From: Gemella haemolysans
GTDB taxonomy: Bacteria > Bacillota > Bacilli > Staphylococcales > Gemellaceae
Assembly: GCF_901873445.1 (NCBI RefSeq)
Contig: NZ_CABFLN010000053.1
Location: forward strand, 38,783 to 102,782
Direction: 5' to 3'
Length of the DNA: 64,000 nucleotides
In this document: in pieces, positions 17,966 through 27,127 of the stretch
How positions within the stretch are numbered: position 1 is the first letter of the stretch
Layout of the letters: each line of letters opens with the position of its first letter
Notes under the pieces: model-generated
Databases searched by the model: none
What the model saw: the letters and a program-made list of their open reading frames with translations, nothing else
What the model was told of the DNA's origin: nothing
Made by a program: the position numbers and the translations under genes

Positions 17966-18018
17966 AATGACCCTCCACGTTTTATATTATACTTTTATTG
18001 TACAATATGCTAAAATAA

Positions 18019-18063
18019 AAATCCAGAAATAACTGATAATAATTATCGATTATTTCTGGATTT
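18019..18063 (-). terminator. Terminator after the MarR-controlled operon
   Basis: A perfect 14-bp stem, AAATCCAGAAATAA (18019-18032) with TTATTTCTGGATTT (18050-18063). The minus strand continues TTATTTTA. Confidence 0.88.
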
Positions 18064-18097
18064 CTCGGAATAATATTGTTAATAAATTTTCCCTTGT

Positions 18098-18742
18098 TTA
18101 AAAATCATTATAAGTATATGTTCCTTCACCTTTATTTTCAGTAGCGAAGCGAACTATTACTTTTCCTAATAAACTAGCCTCTATTGGACTATATTTTTTC
18201 AATTTTCCTTTTAACAACGCTTTGAAAATCGGTGTTAATTTTAAAAATACTTCCTCAAGAATTCTCTTATCTTCTCTTTTACTAATGAGTAGTGAAGGTC
18301 TAAATATTCTAAGAACACCTAAATTCATCTCATTCAATCTGTCCTCTAATTCACCTTTTAATGAAGTATAGAAACTTTTAGATTTGCTATTAGCTCCCAT
18401 AGCCGAAACCACATTAAAACTTCTAATTTTCCCTTCACAAAGTTTAGCAAAATTCACAGTATAATCTACATCTATTTTTCTTTGATTTTCCTTTGAACCT
18501 GCAATTTTTATCGTCGTACCAAGACTAGCAAAAACATCCACATTTTCTAAAATATTCGTATCAAAATTAATATTTTCAAAATCTATAATTATCTTTTCCA
18601 ACCTACTATCGTCAGGTAATTTACTAATAGAACTTCTCCCTAGAATATAAATTCTATCATAATATTCACCGCTCAGTATCTCATTTAAAATTTCTTTACC
18701 TACTACGCCAGTAGCACCAATAATTACCGCTGTGTTTTTCAT
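18098..18742 (-). CDS. NAD(P)-binding atypical SDR-family protein (HTATIP2/YraR-like)
   Basis: The protein has 214 residues. The N-terminal dinucleotide-binding motif is 'VIIGATGVVGKEIL' (GxTGxxG). 'VFASLGTTIKIAGSKENQRKID' and 'FNVVSAMGANSKSKSFY' match the HTATIP2-like atypical short-chain reductases, and the active-site Tyr lies in the SFYTSLKGE region. It is the last gene of an operon with a DUF1304 membrane protein and a MarR regulator, 12 bases downstream of the former. The substrate is unknown. Confidence 0.8.
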   Translation of the reverse strand: MKNTAVIIGATGVVGKEILNEILSGEYYDRIYILGRSSISKLPDDSRLEKIIIDFENINFDTNILENVDVFASLGTTIKIAGSKENQRKIDVDYTVNFAKLCEGKIRSFNVVSAMGANSKSKSFYTSLKGELEDRLNEMNLGVLRIFRPSLLISKREDKRILEEVFLKLTPIFKALLKGKLKKYSPIEASLLGKVIVRFATENKGEGTYTYNDF

Positions 18743-18754
18743 ACGTATACCTCT

Positions 18755-19114
18755 CTAAAATAATAATGTAATTAAAGCTAAGATTGGTAATCCACCTTGC
18801 TTTAATATTATTTTTTTATCACTTGTTAAACCACCATATATAGCAACAAGTATAATATATACCAATAGCATTCCTACTATTTCTTTAGGATTTTTTGAGA
18901 AAAATGTTCCATATAGAAGCCCAACTCCTATTAATCCATTATATACACCTTGATTTTTAAATAATATGTTTAAATTCGGTCTTTTCAATTCTTCTTTTGA
19001 AATATTAAATACTCTACTTGTACTATCTGAATCTGTTGCAAAAGTTTCTAAGTACATTATATAGAAAAATAATACTGCCACTAACACTGTTAAAATAGTT
19101 GATATTATATTCAT
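18755..19114 (-). CDS. DUF1304 membrane protein
   Basis: The protein has 119 residues and four hydrophobic segments. An N-terminal helix is followed by 'YLETFATDSDSTSRVFNISKE', then 'LFKNQGVYNGLIGVGLLYG', a strong DUF1304 signature. The family has no established function. It sits between marR (12 bases upstream) and the SDR-like gene and is expected to be under MarR control. Confidence 0.82.
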   Translation of the reverse strand: MNIISTILTVLVAVLFFYIMYLETFATDSDSTSRVFNISKEELKRPNLNILFKNQGVYNGLIGVGLLYGTFFSKNPKEIVGMLLVYIILVAIYGGLTSDKKIILKQGGLPILALITLLF

Positions 19115-19126
19115 TTTTACCTCTTC

Positions 19127-19540
19127 TTAAATTAAACTTTTATTAAATTTATCTAATAATTTAGTCATATTTTTTAGATCTTCATCTGTAAAATCCTCAC
19201 TTATAATATTTCTGATATCAGTATCTTTAGTACAACTATCAATTTTGTTTTTTGAAGCTTCAGTTATTTCTACATAGATTTCTCTATTGTTTTCTTTATT
19301 ACGACGCTTATTAATATATCCTGCTTCTTCTAATTTTTTTAAATGTCTAGTTATAGCAGCAGCGTCTATTTCTAAAATCTTAGATAGCTGTTTAGGGGTT
19401 GCTACATCAACTTCATATAAATACTTTATAATTTGAAATCTAGTTAAACTTATTCCTAATTTCTTCTCAAATATATTAGCAATCTTTCTCTCTAACACTT
19501 TCAAATCATGCAGTAAATTTACATACTCTCTTACGTTCAT
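19127..19540 (-). CDS. MarR-family transcriptional regulator
   Basis: The protein has 137 residues. The winged helix-turn-helix is visible as 'LTRFQIIKYLYEVDVATPKQLSKILEIDAAAITRHLKKLEEAGYI' (about residues 32-76), and the wing is 'KRRNKENNREIYVEIT'. MarR dimers bind palindromes and typically repress their own operon. Two 12-bp palindromes overlap and follow the promoter directly upstream, supporting autoregulation. The inducer is unknown. Confidence 0.9.
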   Translation of the reverse strand: MNVREYVNLLHDLKVLERKIANIFEKKLGISLTRFQIIKYLYEVDVATPKQLSKILEIDAAAITRHLKKLEEAGYINKRRNKENNREIYVEITEASKNKIDSCTKDTDIRNIISEDFTDEDLKNMTKLLDKFNKSLI

Positions 19541-19560
19541 TCACATAACCTCCTCTTTTA

Positions 19561-19616
19561 TTGACTAGTCAATTATTGATAGTTTTATTATAACTCAATC
19601 ATAGTTGACTTGTCAA
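19561..19616 (-). promoter_or_regulatory. Promoter of the marR operon with two MarR-type operators
   Basis: Minus strand: TTGACA (19616-19611), 18-base spacer, TATAAT (19592-19587). The -35 box lies within the palindrome TTGACTTGTCAA (19605-19616). A second palindrome, TTGACTAGTCAA (19561-19572), lies about 15 bases past the -10, near the transcript start. Two near-identical sites flanking the core promoter are the expected layout for repression by the MarR protein encoded just downstream. Confidence 0.85.
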
Positions 19617-19640
19617 TTATAATGCAAAAAAAAAGAATAA

Positions 19641-19680
19641 AAAAGAAGAAGAGTAATTAAAAATCACTCTTCCTTTTTTA
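19641..19680 (-). terminator. Terminator after the AlkD-like gene
   Basis: On the minus strand AAGGAAGAGTGA pairs with TTACTCTTCTT and is followed by CTTTTTT. It starts immediately after the stop codon. Confidence 0.85.
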
Positions 19681-20343
19681 TTAATTTAAGTACTTACTAG
19701 CTTCTCTTAAACTAAGATTCGCCATTTCACTTCTATTTTTTTCTATAAATTTCCTAACCCATTCTGGATTAACTTTTGAATAATCTCGAAGTGCCCATCC
19801 TATAGCTTTGTTAATGAAGAATTCACTATCACACAAATTATCTTCTAGTATTGTTTCTAATAGAAGTTTGTCTACATTTTCTTTGAATGATAATTGATGT
19901 AAAATTGCAACTCTTCTTAACCAGATGTCATTTTCTTTTTTAGACCATTCTAACATCAAAGTTTTTAATTCCTTGTTACGGTTCACAACATCACCAATAA
20001 TCTTAGATAGTAAATCAACTGTATCCCACCAAGATTTAGTAACTACAAGATACTTCAACTTAGAAATATCACCTTTTTTTAAAAACTTTTGCATCGTTTT
20101 TAAATAATATACTACGGCATATTGAAATTCTCTTTCCTCTTTATTCCAACATGCTTCAATAAAATTCCAATCTATTGCTTTTGTTTTTCTAGCTGTAGGA
20201 AAATATTTCTTATATAATTCTATTCTTTTAGGTCCTCTTATACCAAGAAATCTAAATTTATCCTGCATGTACTTTTCCATAGATTCAGCTAAAAGTTCAT
20301 TACGATTTTCTTCAAGTTCTGTTATTAAACCTGATAATTCCAT
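19681..20343 (-). CDS. AlkD-like DNA alkylation repair protein
   Basis: The protein has 220 residues, all helical HEAT-like repeats. 'KFRFLGIRGPKRIELYKKYF', 'EREFQYAVVYYL', 'SWWDTVDLL' and the near-terminal 'FFINKAIGWALRDYSKVNPEWV' match AlkD glycosylase-family proteins. These excise bulky or positively charged alkylated bases without base flipping. The Trp and Asp residues of the DNA-binding cleft (WWDTVD, RDYSK) are present. It lies 16 bases downstream of pyrG but has its own terminator; co-transcription with pyrG is possible. Confidence 0.88.
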   Translation of the reverse strand: MELSGLITELEENRNELLAESMEKYMQDKFRFLGIRGPKRIELYKKYFPTARKTKAIDWNFIEACWNKEEREFQYAVVYYLKTMQKFLKKGDISKLKYLVVTKSWWDTVDLLSKIIGDVVNRNKELKTLMLEWSKKENDIWLRRVAILHQLSFKENVDKLLLETILEDNLCDSEFFINKAIGWALRDYSKVNPEWVRKFIEKNRSEMANLSLREASKYLN

Positions 20344-20359
20344 ATTAAATCTCTATTTC

Positions 20360-21973
<1,614 letters not shown>

Positions 21974-21982
21974 CTATTAAAA

Positions 21983-22016
21983 ATAATAAACCCCCTACGA
22001 AATTATCGCAGGGGGT
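21983..22016 (-). terminator. pyrG leader attenuator hairpin
   Basis: On the minus strand CCCCCTGCGA (22015-22006) pairs with TCGTAGGGGG (22000-21991), followed by TTTATTATTTTT. It lies between the transcript start and the pyrG SD. Its 5' arm is a C-rich tract (ACCACCCCC) that a 5' poly(G) extension could capture. Confidence 0.9.
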
Positions 22017-22043
22017 GGTTTCTTAAATCACTCTTTAAGAGTG

Positions 22044-22082
22044 CCCGTATATTATTCTAGCATAACGCAATATTTTTAGCAA
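22044..22082 (-). promoter_or_regulatory. pyrG promoter with GGGC start (CTP-dependent reiterative transcription)
   Basis: Minus strand: TTGCTA (22082-22077), 17-base spacer, TAGAAT (22059-22054), 7 bases, then GGGC from 22046. In B. subtilis the pyrG transcript also starts GGGC. When CTP is low the polymerase stalls at the C and adds extra G residues, and the poly(G) end pairs with the C-rich arm of the leader terminator to allow readthrough. All elements are seen here; the mechanism is by homology. Confidence 0.85.
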
Positions 22083-22124
22083 CTAAAATAATTCGATATA
22101 TATAATTTTCTTTATGATTGAATA

Positions 22125-22676
22125 TTAAAAGAATTTGAACGAACTAAATGGATAGTATCTTAAACTTACTTTTCCAATCATCGCTTCTTTTTTAACAAAT
22201 CCAAATACACGACTGTCCGTACTGTGTTGTCTGTTATCTCCAAGTACAAAGTATGTTCCTTCAGGTACAGTCTTAGATTTCGTACTACTTAAAAATTCAA
22301 TATTAAAGTCCGGTGTAAATGGTGCTGTTCCTGAAGCCTTAGCCTCTTTTATTTTCTGAGCTAAGTAAGGCTCATCTACTTTTTGACCATTTACATATAA
22401 TACGTCGTTTCTGTACTCAATAGTATCTCCAGGAACTCCAATAATTCGTTTAATATAATCATCAGTTTCATTAGCGTGGAAAACAACTTCATCTCCACGT
22501 TCAAAGTTCTTACTAAATTTATTAACGAAAACTTTATCGTTATCAGCGAATGTATAATCCATTGAGTGACCTTTTACTGTGAAAGGTGCAATAACATATG
22601 TGCTTAGAACAAGATAAATAGCTATCGAAACTACAACAACTACTACCCATTCCATAATTTCTCTTAAAATTTTCAC
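22125..22676 (-). CDS. lepB: Type I signal peptidase
   Basis: Membrane-bound Ser/Lys protease that removes signal peptides from secreted proteins. The 183 residues contain one N-terminal membrane helix (about 8-31), catalytic Ser38 in 'KGHSMDYTF', Lys76 in 'DYIKRIIGVPGD', and the box E motif 'YFVLGDNRQHSTDSR'. The size fits the Gram-positive SipS type. Monocistronic. Confidence 0.95.
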   Translation of the reverse strand: MKILREIMEWVVVVVVSIAIYLVLSTYVIAPFTVKGHSMDYTFADNDKVFVNKFSKNFERGDEVVFHANETDDYIKRIIGVPGDTIEYRNDVLYVNGQKVDEPYLAQKIKEAKASGTAPFTPDFNIEFLSSTKSKTVPEGTYFVLGDNRQHSTDSRVFGFVKKEAMIGKVSLRYYPFSSFKFF

Positions 22677-22909
22677 TGGTATATCCCTCTTTTATTTTAT
22701 TTATGATTAATAATTCTATCATATATCAAAAGAAAAATCAAAAATAATTCTTTTATACTATTGTTATTATAATTATTAACTCTATTATAATTTTAAATCT
22801 CTACACTACGAATAAATCATTTATGTTCTATTAAATCTATTCATCTCACATAATTCAAAGACTTGCTTATCTATATAATTTATGAAAATAATAATTGAAA
22901 GCACTTTTA

Positions 22910-22937
22910 TTGAATTATTTTACCGTTATGCTATAAT
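22910..22937 (+). promoter_or_regulatory. Promoter of the thiamine-precursor transport operon
   Basis: TTGAAT (22910-22915), 16-base spacer, TATAAT (22932-22937), ending a few bases before the riboswitch. Confidence 0.7.
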
Positions 22938-22944
22938 TATTTAT

Positions 22945-23027
22945 ACGGGAGTCTGTGAACAGTCTGAGAGGAAATATCAATATTTCGACCGCGCCTGATC
23001 TGGATAATGCCAGCGTAGGTAGACTTA
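22945..23027 (+). promoter_or_regulatory. TPP (THI-box) riboswitch
   Basis: The conserved order is readable: ACGGGAG, CTGAGAGG, CGACC, then CCTGATCTGGATAATG and CCAGCGTAGG, closing with AGACTT pairing to AGTCT of P1. It controls the downstream thiamine-related ABC operon. Bound thiamine pyrophosphate should favour the terminator whose 3' arm also holds the SD of the first gene. Confidence 0.96.
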
Positions 23028-23045
23028 GCTTAAAGACAAAACTTA

Positions 23046-23076
23046 GACCCCCCTTATATTGTAAGGAGGTTTTTTA
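23046..23076 (+). terminator. Riboswitch expression platform (terminator that includes the SD)
   Basis: ACCCCCCTTA and TAAGGAGGT pair with one bulge and are followed by TTTTTTATTTT. The right arm contains AAGGAGG, the ribosome binding site of the next gene, so the hairpin could act on both transcription and translation. Confidence 0.75.
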
Positions 23077-23078
23077 TT

Positions 23079-23360
23079 TTGATAAATTGCAGTATTGCAT
23101 TACAAATTCTTCCACTTGATAACCATGTTGGAAGAATAGAAATTATAGATAAAGTTATCTATTTTCTACAAAATAAACATTCTAATATTAAGGTAACTCC
23201 ATTTGAAACAGTCATCGAAGGAGAATTTAATGACCTTATGAATACATTAAAAGAATGTTTAGTCCTAGCGGGTGAGGACAGCAAAAATATTTTTGCAAAT
23301 GTGAAAATTAACTACGGAGATGTTTTAACTATTGATGAGAAAATTAGCAAATTTAATTAA
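23079..23360 (+). CDS. Thiamine-binding protein of the YqgV/MTH1187 family
   Basis: The protein has 93 residues from a TTG start, the only start in frame behind the AAGGAGG at 23063-23069. 'SIALQILPL' at the start and 'VTPFETVIEGEFNDLMNTLKECL' with 'GEDSKNIFANVKINY' match the small ferredoxin-like fold proteins of the thiamine-binding domain family. Its place directly after a TPP riboswitch and before HMP/thiamine ABC genes supports a role in thiamine or precursor handling. It overlaps the permease gene by about 26 bases. Confidence 0.85.
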   Translation: MINCSIALQILPLDNHVGRIEIIDKVIYFLQNKHSNIKVTPFETVIEGEFNDLMNTLKECLVLAGEDSKNIFANVKINYGDVLTIDEKISKFN

Positions 23361-24120
23361 TAAATACGCTGCAACTATTTCTATGTTGTGCTTAGTCATA
23401 ATTTGGCAAGGTGCTGGAAACCTTGGTTTATTACCTAAATACATTATTCCAACACCCATTGAAATAGTAAAAGCATTTATAAAAAACTATCAACTATTAA
23501 TATTTCACAGCAAAATCACCCTACTCGAAGCTATAATAGGATTATTCCTAGGAATAGTCATAGCTTGGCTTCTTGCTTTAATTATGGATAGTATACCAAT
23601 ATTTAATAAGACCATTTATCCACTTTTAGTACTAACTCAAACCATTCCAACTATAGCCATAGCACCTATCCTTGTTCTTTGGCTTGGATATGGACTAACT
23701 CCTAAGATTGTATTGATTGTTTTAACGACAACATTCCCAATAGTTGTTAGTATTCTAGATGGATTTAGAAACTGTGATAAAGATATGATTACTCTATTAC
23801 GTCTTATGAATGCGAGTAAATTCCAAATACTTTGGCATGTTAAAATTCCTACTAGTCTTAGCTATTTCTATGCAGGGCTTAGAGTCAGCGTCTCTTATGC
23901 ATTTATCGCTGCAGTGGTAGCTGAATGGCTTGGAGGATTTGAAGGACTTGGAGTATACATGATTAAAGCAAAAAAACTTTTTGAATATGATACTATGTTT
24001 GCAATTATCATATTAGTATCAGTTATTAGTTTACTAAGTATTGAACTTGTTAAACTAAGTGAGAAAAAATTTATTAAATGGAAATATATAGGAGAAAATC
24101 ATGAAAAAGATATTAACTAG
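23335..24120 (+). CDS. thiX: ABC transporter permease for thiamine precursor (ThiX-like)
   Basis: A permease of about 261 residues with six membrane segments. The EAA-type loop is 'LLRLMNASKFQILWHVKIPT', and 'AVVAEWLGGFEGLGVYMIKA' is typical of the SsuC/ThiX permease family. ATG at 23335 is preferred; a TTG one codon earlier is possible and no clear SD separates them. Translation is probably coupled through the overlap with the preceding gene. It also overlaps the substrate-binding gene by 20 bases. Confidence 0.88.
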   Translation: MRKLANLINKYAATISMLCLVIIWQGAGNLGLLPKYIIPTPIEIVKAFIKNYQLLIFHSKITLLEAIIGLFLGIVIAWLLALIMDSIPIFNKTIYPLLVLTQTIPTIAIAPILVLWLGYGLTPKIVLIVLTTTFPIVVSILDGFRNCDKDMITLLRLMNASKFQILWHVKIPTSLSYFYAGLRVSVSYAFIAAVVAEWLGGFEGLGVYMIKAKKLFEYDTMFAIIILVSVISLLSIELVKLSEKKFIKWKYIGENHEKDIN

Positions 24121-25096
24121 CATTTTTGCATTTATCTTAGCAATTTCATTAACTGCATGTAGCACAGTTAATAAAAATGCAGAGAAAAAAGAACTTAAAA
24201 AAGTTGACTTCGTTCTTGACTGGGCGATTAATACTAACCATACAGGTCTATATGTAGCGAAGGAAAAAGGATACTTTGCTGAAGAAGGTATCGATCTTGA
24301 TATTAAACCAGCACCTGAAGACAGTACTTCTGATTTAATTATTAACAATAAAGCACCTTTTGGAATTTATTACCAAGATTCAATGGCTAACAAACTTTCT
24401 AAAGGAGCAGGAATCACTGCAGTTGCTGCTATTATCGAACACAACACTTCTGGTATCATTTCACTTAAGAAAAACAACATTAAAGAACCAAAAGATTTAC
24501 AAGGTAAAAAATACGGAACTTGGAATGATCCAGTAGAATTAGCAATGGTTAAATCACTAATTCAAAAACAAGGAGGAGACGCTAATAAATTAAACTTAGC
24601 TCCAAACACAGATACTAATTCTGTTACTCCATTAGAAAACGGTCTTTTCGATGCTGCTTGGATTTACTATGCTTGGGATGGTAAATTAGCAGAAAGTATG
24701 AAATTAGATATTAACTACTTCTACTTAAAAGATTTCAATAAAGACTTAGACTACTATTCTCCAGTAATTATTGCTAATAATGATTACCTAAAAGAAAATA
24801 AAGAAGAAGCTAAAAAAGTTCTTAAAGCTATTAAGAAAGGATATGTCTATGCTATTGAACATCCTGAAGAAGCTGCAGAGATTTTAATAAAAAATGCTCC
24901 AGAATTAAAAGATAAAAAAGATTTCATCGTTGAATCTCAAAAATATTTATCTAAACAATATGCATCAAACAAAGATCACTGGGGTGAATTCGACGCTAAC
25001 AGATGGAATGCATTCTACCGTTGGGTTAACGACAACAAAATCACTGAAAAACCTCTTGCAGAAAATACTGGATTCAGCAATGACTTTATAAAATAA
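24101..25096 (+). CDS. thiY: HMP/thiamine-precursor ABC transporter substrate-binding lipoprotein (ThiY-like)
   Basis: The protein has 331 residues. The lipobox 'LTAC' gives a lipid-modified Cys20. The NMT1/THI5-like fold shows 'DFVLDWAINTNHTGLYVAKEKGYF' near the start and a 'TWNDPVELAMVKSL' segment. ThiY captures N-formyl-4-amino-5-aminomethyl-2-methylpyrimidine in Bacillus; the exact pyrimidine ligand here is inferred from the TPP riboswitch context. Confidence 0.9.
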   Translation: MKKILTSIFAFILAISLTACSTVNKNAEKKELKKVDFVLDWAINTNHTGLYVAKEKGYFAEEGIDLDIKPAPEDSTSDLIINNKAPFGIYYQDSMANKLSKGAGITAVAAIIEHNTSGIISLKKNNIKEPKDLQGKKYGTWNDPVELAMVKSLIQKQGGDANKLNLAPNTDTNSVTPLENGLFDAAWIYYAWDGKLAESMKLDINYFYLKDFNKDLDYYSPVIIANNDYLKENKEEAKKVLKAIKKGYVYAIEHPEEAAEILIKNAPELKDKKDFIVESQKYLSKQYASNKDHWGEFDANRWNAFYRWVNDNKITEKPLAENTGFSNDFIK

Positions 25097-25815
25097 TGAA
25101 CATATTATCAATAAAAAACTTATCTTTCAATTATCCGAACAATAAAATATTACATGATATAAATATATACGTCGATAAAGGCGAAGTCGTATCAATACTT
25201 GGTGGTAGTGGTGTTGGTAAAACTACACTTTTTAATATTATCGCTGGTATTAATCCTCTCCAAAGCGGTGAGATATCAATAAAAGGTAACACAGACTACA
25301 AAGGTCGTGTAAGTTATATGCTTCAAAAAGATTTACTACTAGAGCATAAGACTATTATTCAAAATATAACACTTCCGCTTCTAATAAGAAAAATCAGTAA
25401 AAAAGAAGCTGAAGAAGAAGCAATAAATAGTCTAAAATTATTTAACCTTTACGAATATAAAGATAAATATCCTAGCGAGTTAAGTGGAGGTATGCGTCAA
25501 AGAATCGCGTTACTTCGTACATATATGTTTAAAGAAGAACTATTCTTACTAGATGAACCCTTCAGCGCACTCGATGCTATTACTAAAATTTCACTACACT
25601 CTTGGTATTTAGAAATTAAGAATAAACTTGACCTAACTACTCTGCTTATTACACACGATATCAATGAAGCTATTGATCTTAGTGATAGAATTTATATCAT
25701 AAAAAACAAACCTGGTGAAATAGTATCAGAAATTAAAATAAATCTTGATAAAGAAAATCAAGATGAACAAAAATTAAAATATAAAAAAGAAATACTTAAT
25801 ATACTTGGACTCTAA
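25096..25815 (+). CDS. thiZ: ABC transporter ATP-binding protein (ThiZ-like)
   Basis: The protein has 239 residues. Walker A 'GGSGVGKTT', Q-loop 'SYMLQKDLL', signature 'LSGGMRQR', Walker B 'LFLLDEPF' and the H-switch 'LLITHD' are all present. Its ATG shares one base with the stop of the binding-protein gene (TAATG). It powers the ThiXY transporter. Last gene before a strong terminator. Confidence 0.93.
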   Translation: MNILSIKNLSFNYPNNKILHDINIYVDKGEVVSILGGSGVGKTTLFNIIAGINPLQSGEISIKGNTDYKGRVSYMLQKDLLLEHKTIIQNITLPLLIRKISKKEAEEEAINSLKLFNLYEYKDKYPSELSGGMRQRIALLRTYMFKEELFLLDEPFSALDAITKISLHSWYLEIKNKLDLTTLLITHDINEAIDLSDRIYIIKNKPGEIVSEIKINLDKENQDEQKLKYKKEILNILGL

Positions 25816-25820
25816 AAACT

Positions 25821-25852
25821 AAACCCTAGTGTGATTATTCACACTAGGGTTT
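25821..25852. terminator. Terminator after the thi operon
   Basis: A perfect 13-bp stem, AAACCCTAGTGTG (25821-25833) with CACACTAGGGTTT (25840-25852), followed by CTTCTATATCTTT. It may also terminate the convergent ClC gene. Confidence 0.88.
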
Positions 25853-25866
25853 CTTCTATATCTTTA

Positions 25867-27024
25867 CTACTTATATATACTATACTTTTTATTTATTAAG
25901 TAAATTAAAAATGCAGGTACAATTGCAAAAAACATAAGCTTATAACCAAATACTTCTAAAGCAAGAAGAGTAGGAGCAATGTACGTTTTGGTAGCTGCTG
26001 AGAATACAAGGCAATAACCTAGTGCTGCTGTTACTAAAATAGGTAATCCTAAATAAGTTCCTAAAATTACCCCACACGTGGCTCCTATCGCAAATAATGG
26101 CGTAACCTCTCCGCCACTAAAACCAATCCCTGCACAAATCGTTGTTAATATAATCTTCAGTATAAAATCATAAATTTGAATTTGTTCAAAGTTTGTAAAA
26201 GAAAGGCCAATCAAATTCGTTCCTAACGATGCATATCTATATTCGAAAACAATACTAACTAAAATAAAAACAACTAAAAGAATCCAACTGATTTTATCGT
26301 TTAATGCTACTAATTCTTTAATTTTTCTTTGAAGAATAACAAAGAAAATTCCTACAAATACAAAAACTATGCCTATTAAAATTATCTTTATTAATAACTC
26401 AATATTTATATTCACCTTACTTGCGTCTATTCCTACAAAGAATTTTTCTAAACCTAATTTATGCGAAACAAATGCACTAATATATGCTCCGATAATATAT
26501 GTTATATATTCATATACCTTAGTGACTGTTAAATTAAATTTTTCACTAACAACTTCTAAAATAAATACTATCGCAGCAAGTGGTGTCTGAAATAATCCTG
26601 CAAAACCGCAAATCATTCCTAATTTAACAAAGAATTGTTTTTTCTCCTTACTGAAATCTTCTCCAGCGAGATTACCTCCAATAGCTCCGCCTAATTGTAC
26701 AGCAACCCCTTCACGTCCAACACTTACTCCAAAAACATGTGCCAATAAAGTATTTAACGTTAATATAAACGGAAAACTCCATGATACTTTATCTTTTTTA
26801 TCAGTTGCACCTTCAATAAAATATTTCATTCCTATCATATTAGTTTTTAAATACTTATTACTAAATTTTGTGAAAAGTAATATTATAGGTGTTAATACTA
26901 TCAAATACTTATAGTAACCACTTGTCATCTCTATTAGTTTTAATAGTATCTGTCCAAATACTGAACAACAAACAGCTATTAATAATATTAAACTTACTAA
27001 TCTTATATAATAATTTTTAACCAT
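25867..27024 (-). CDS. ClC-family anion channel/antiporter
   Basis: The protein has 385 residues with ten or more membrane segments. The central signature 'VSVGREGVAVQLGGAIGG' carries the gating Glu105 (GREGxxVQ), and a second pore motif is 'GFSGGEVTPLFAIGATCG'. The N-terminal GSGIP motif is absent, the corresponding region reading 'TNMIGMKYFIEG', as happens in chloride- and fluoride-type subgroups alike. No fluoride riboswitch is visible upstream. The nearest AAGGAGG is 17 bases before the ATG, which is long, and no better start is in frame. Confidence 0.82.
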   Translation of the reverse strand: MVKNYYIRLVSLILLIAVCCSVFGQILLKLIEMTSGYYKYLIVLTPIILLFTKFSNKYLKTNMIGMKYFIEGATDKKDKVSWSFPFILTLNTLLAHVFGVSVGREGVAVQLGGAIGGNLAGEDFSKEKKQFFVKLGMICGFAGLFQTPLAAIVFILEVVSEKFNLTVTKVYEYITYIIGAYISAFVSHKLGLEKFFVGIDASKVNINIELLIKIILIGIVFVFVGIFFVILQRKIKELVALNDKISWILLVVFILVSIVFEYRYASLGTNLIGLSFTNFEQIQIYDFILKIILTTICAGIGFSGGEVTPLFAIGATCGVILGTYLGLPILVTAALGYCLVFSAATKTYIAPTLLALEVFGYKLMFFAIVPAFLIYLINKKYSIYK

Positions 27025-27063
27025 ATTATTTTTGATTCTTTCCTCCTTATATTAAATAGCAAC

Positions 27064-27115
27064 GGAGCGACTTAACTTTATGATTAACAAAAATCATTTT
27101 TATAAAGTCGCTCCC
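27064..27115 (-). terminator. Long stem-loop upstream of the ClC gene
   Basis: GGAGCGACTTAACTTTA pairs with TATAAAGTCGCTCC around an inner AATCA/TGATT stem. It lies 3' of nothing on the plus strand but 5' of the ClC gene and after the YitT start, so it may be a leader hairpin of the ClC transcript or an inter-operon element. Its outer arms echo the GAGTGACTC-type repeats elsewhere. Confidence 0.45.
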
Positions 27116-27127
27116 ATACATCCTTTT

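Noticed and set aside
27025..27127. Fluoride riboswitch before the ClC gene
   Set aside because: No crcB-motif core was found; only a long terminator-like hairpin.
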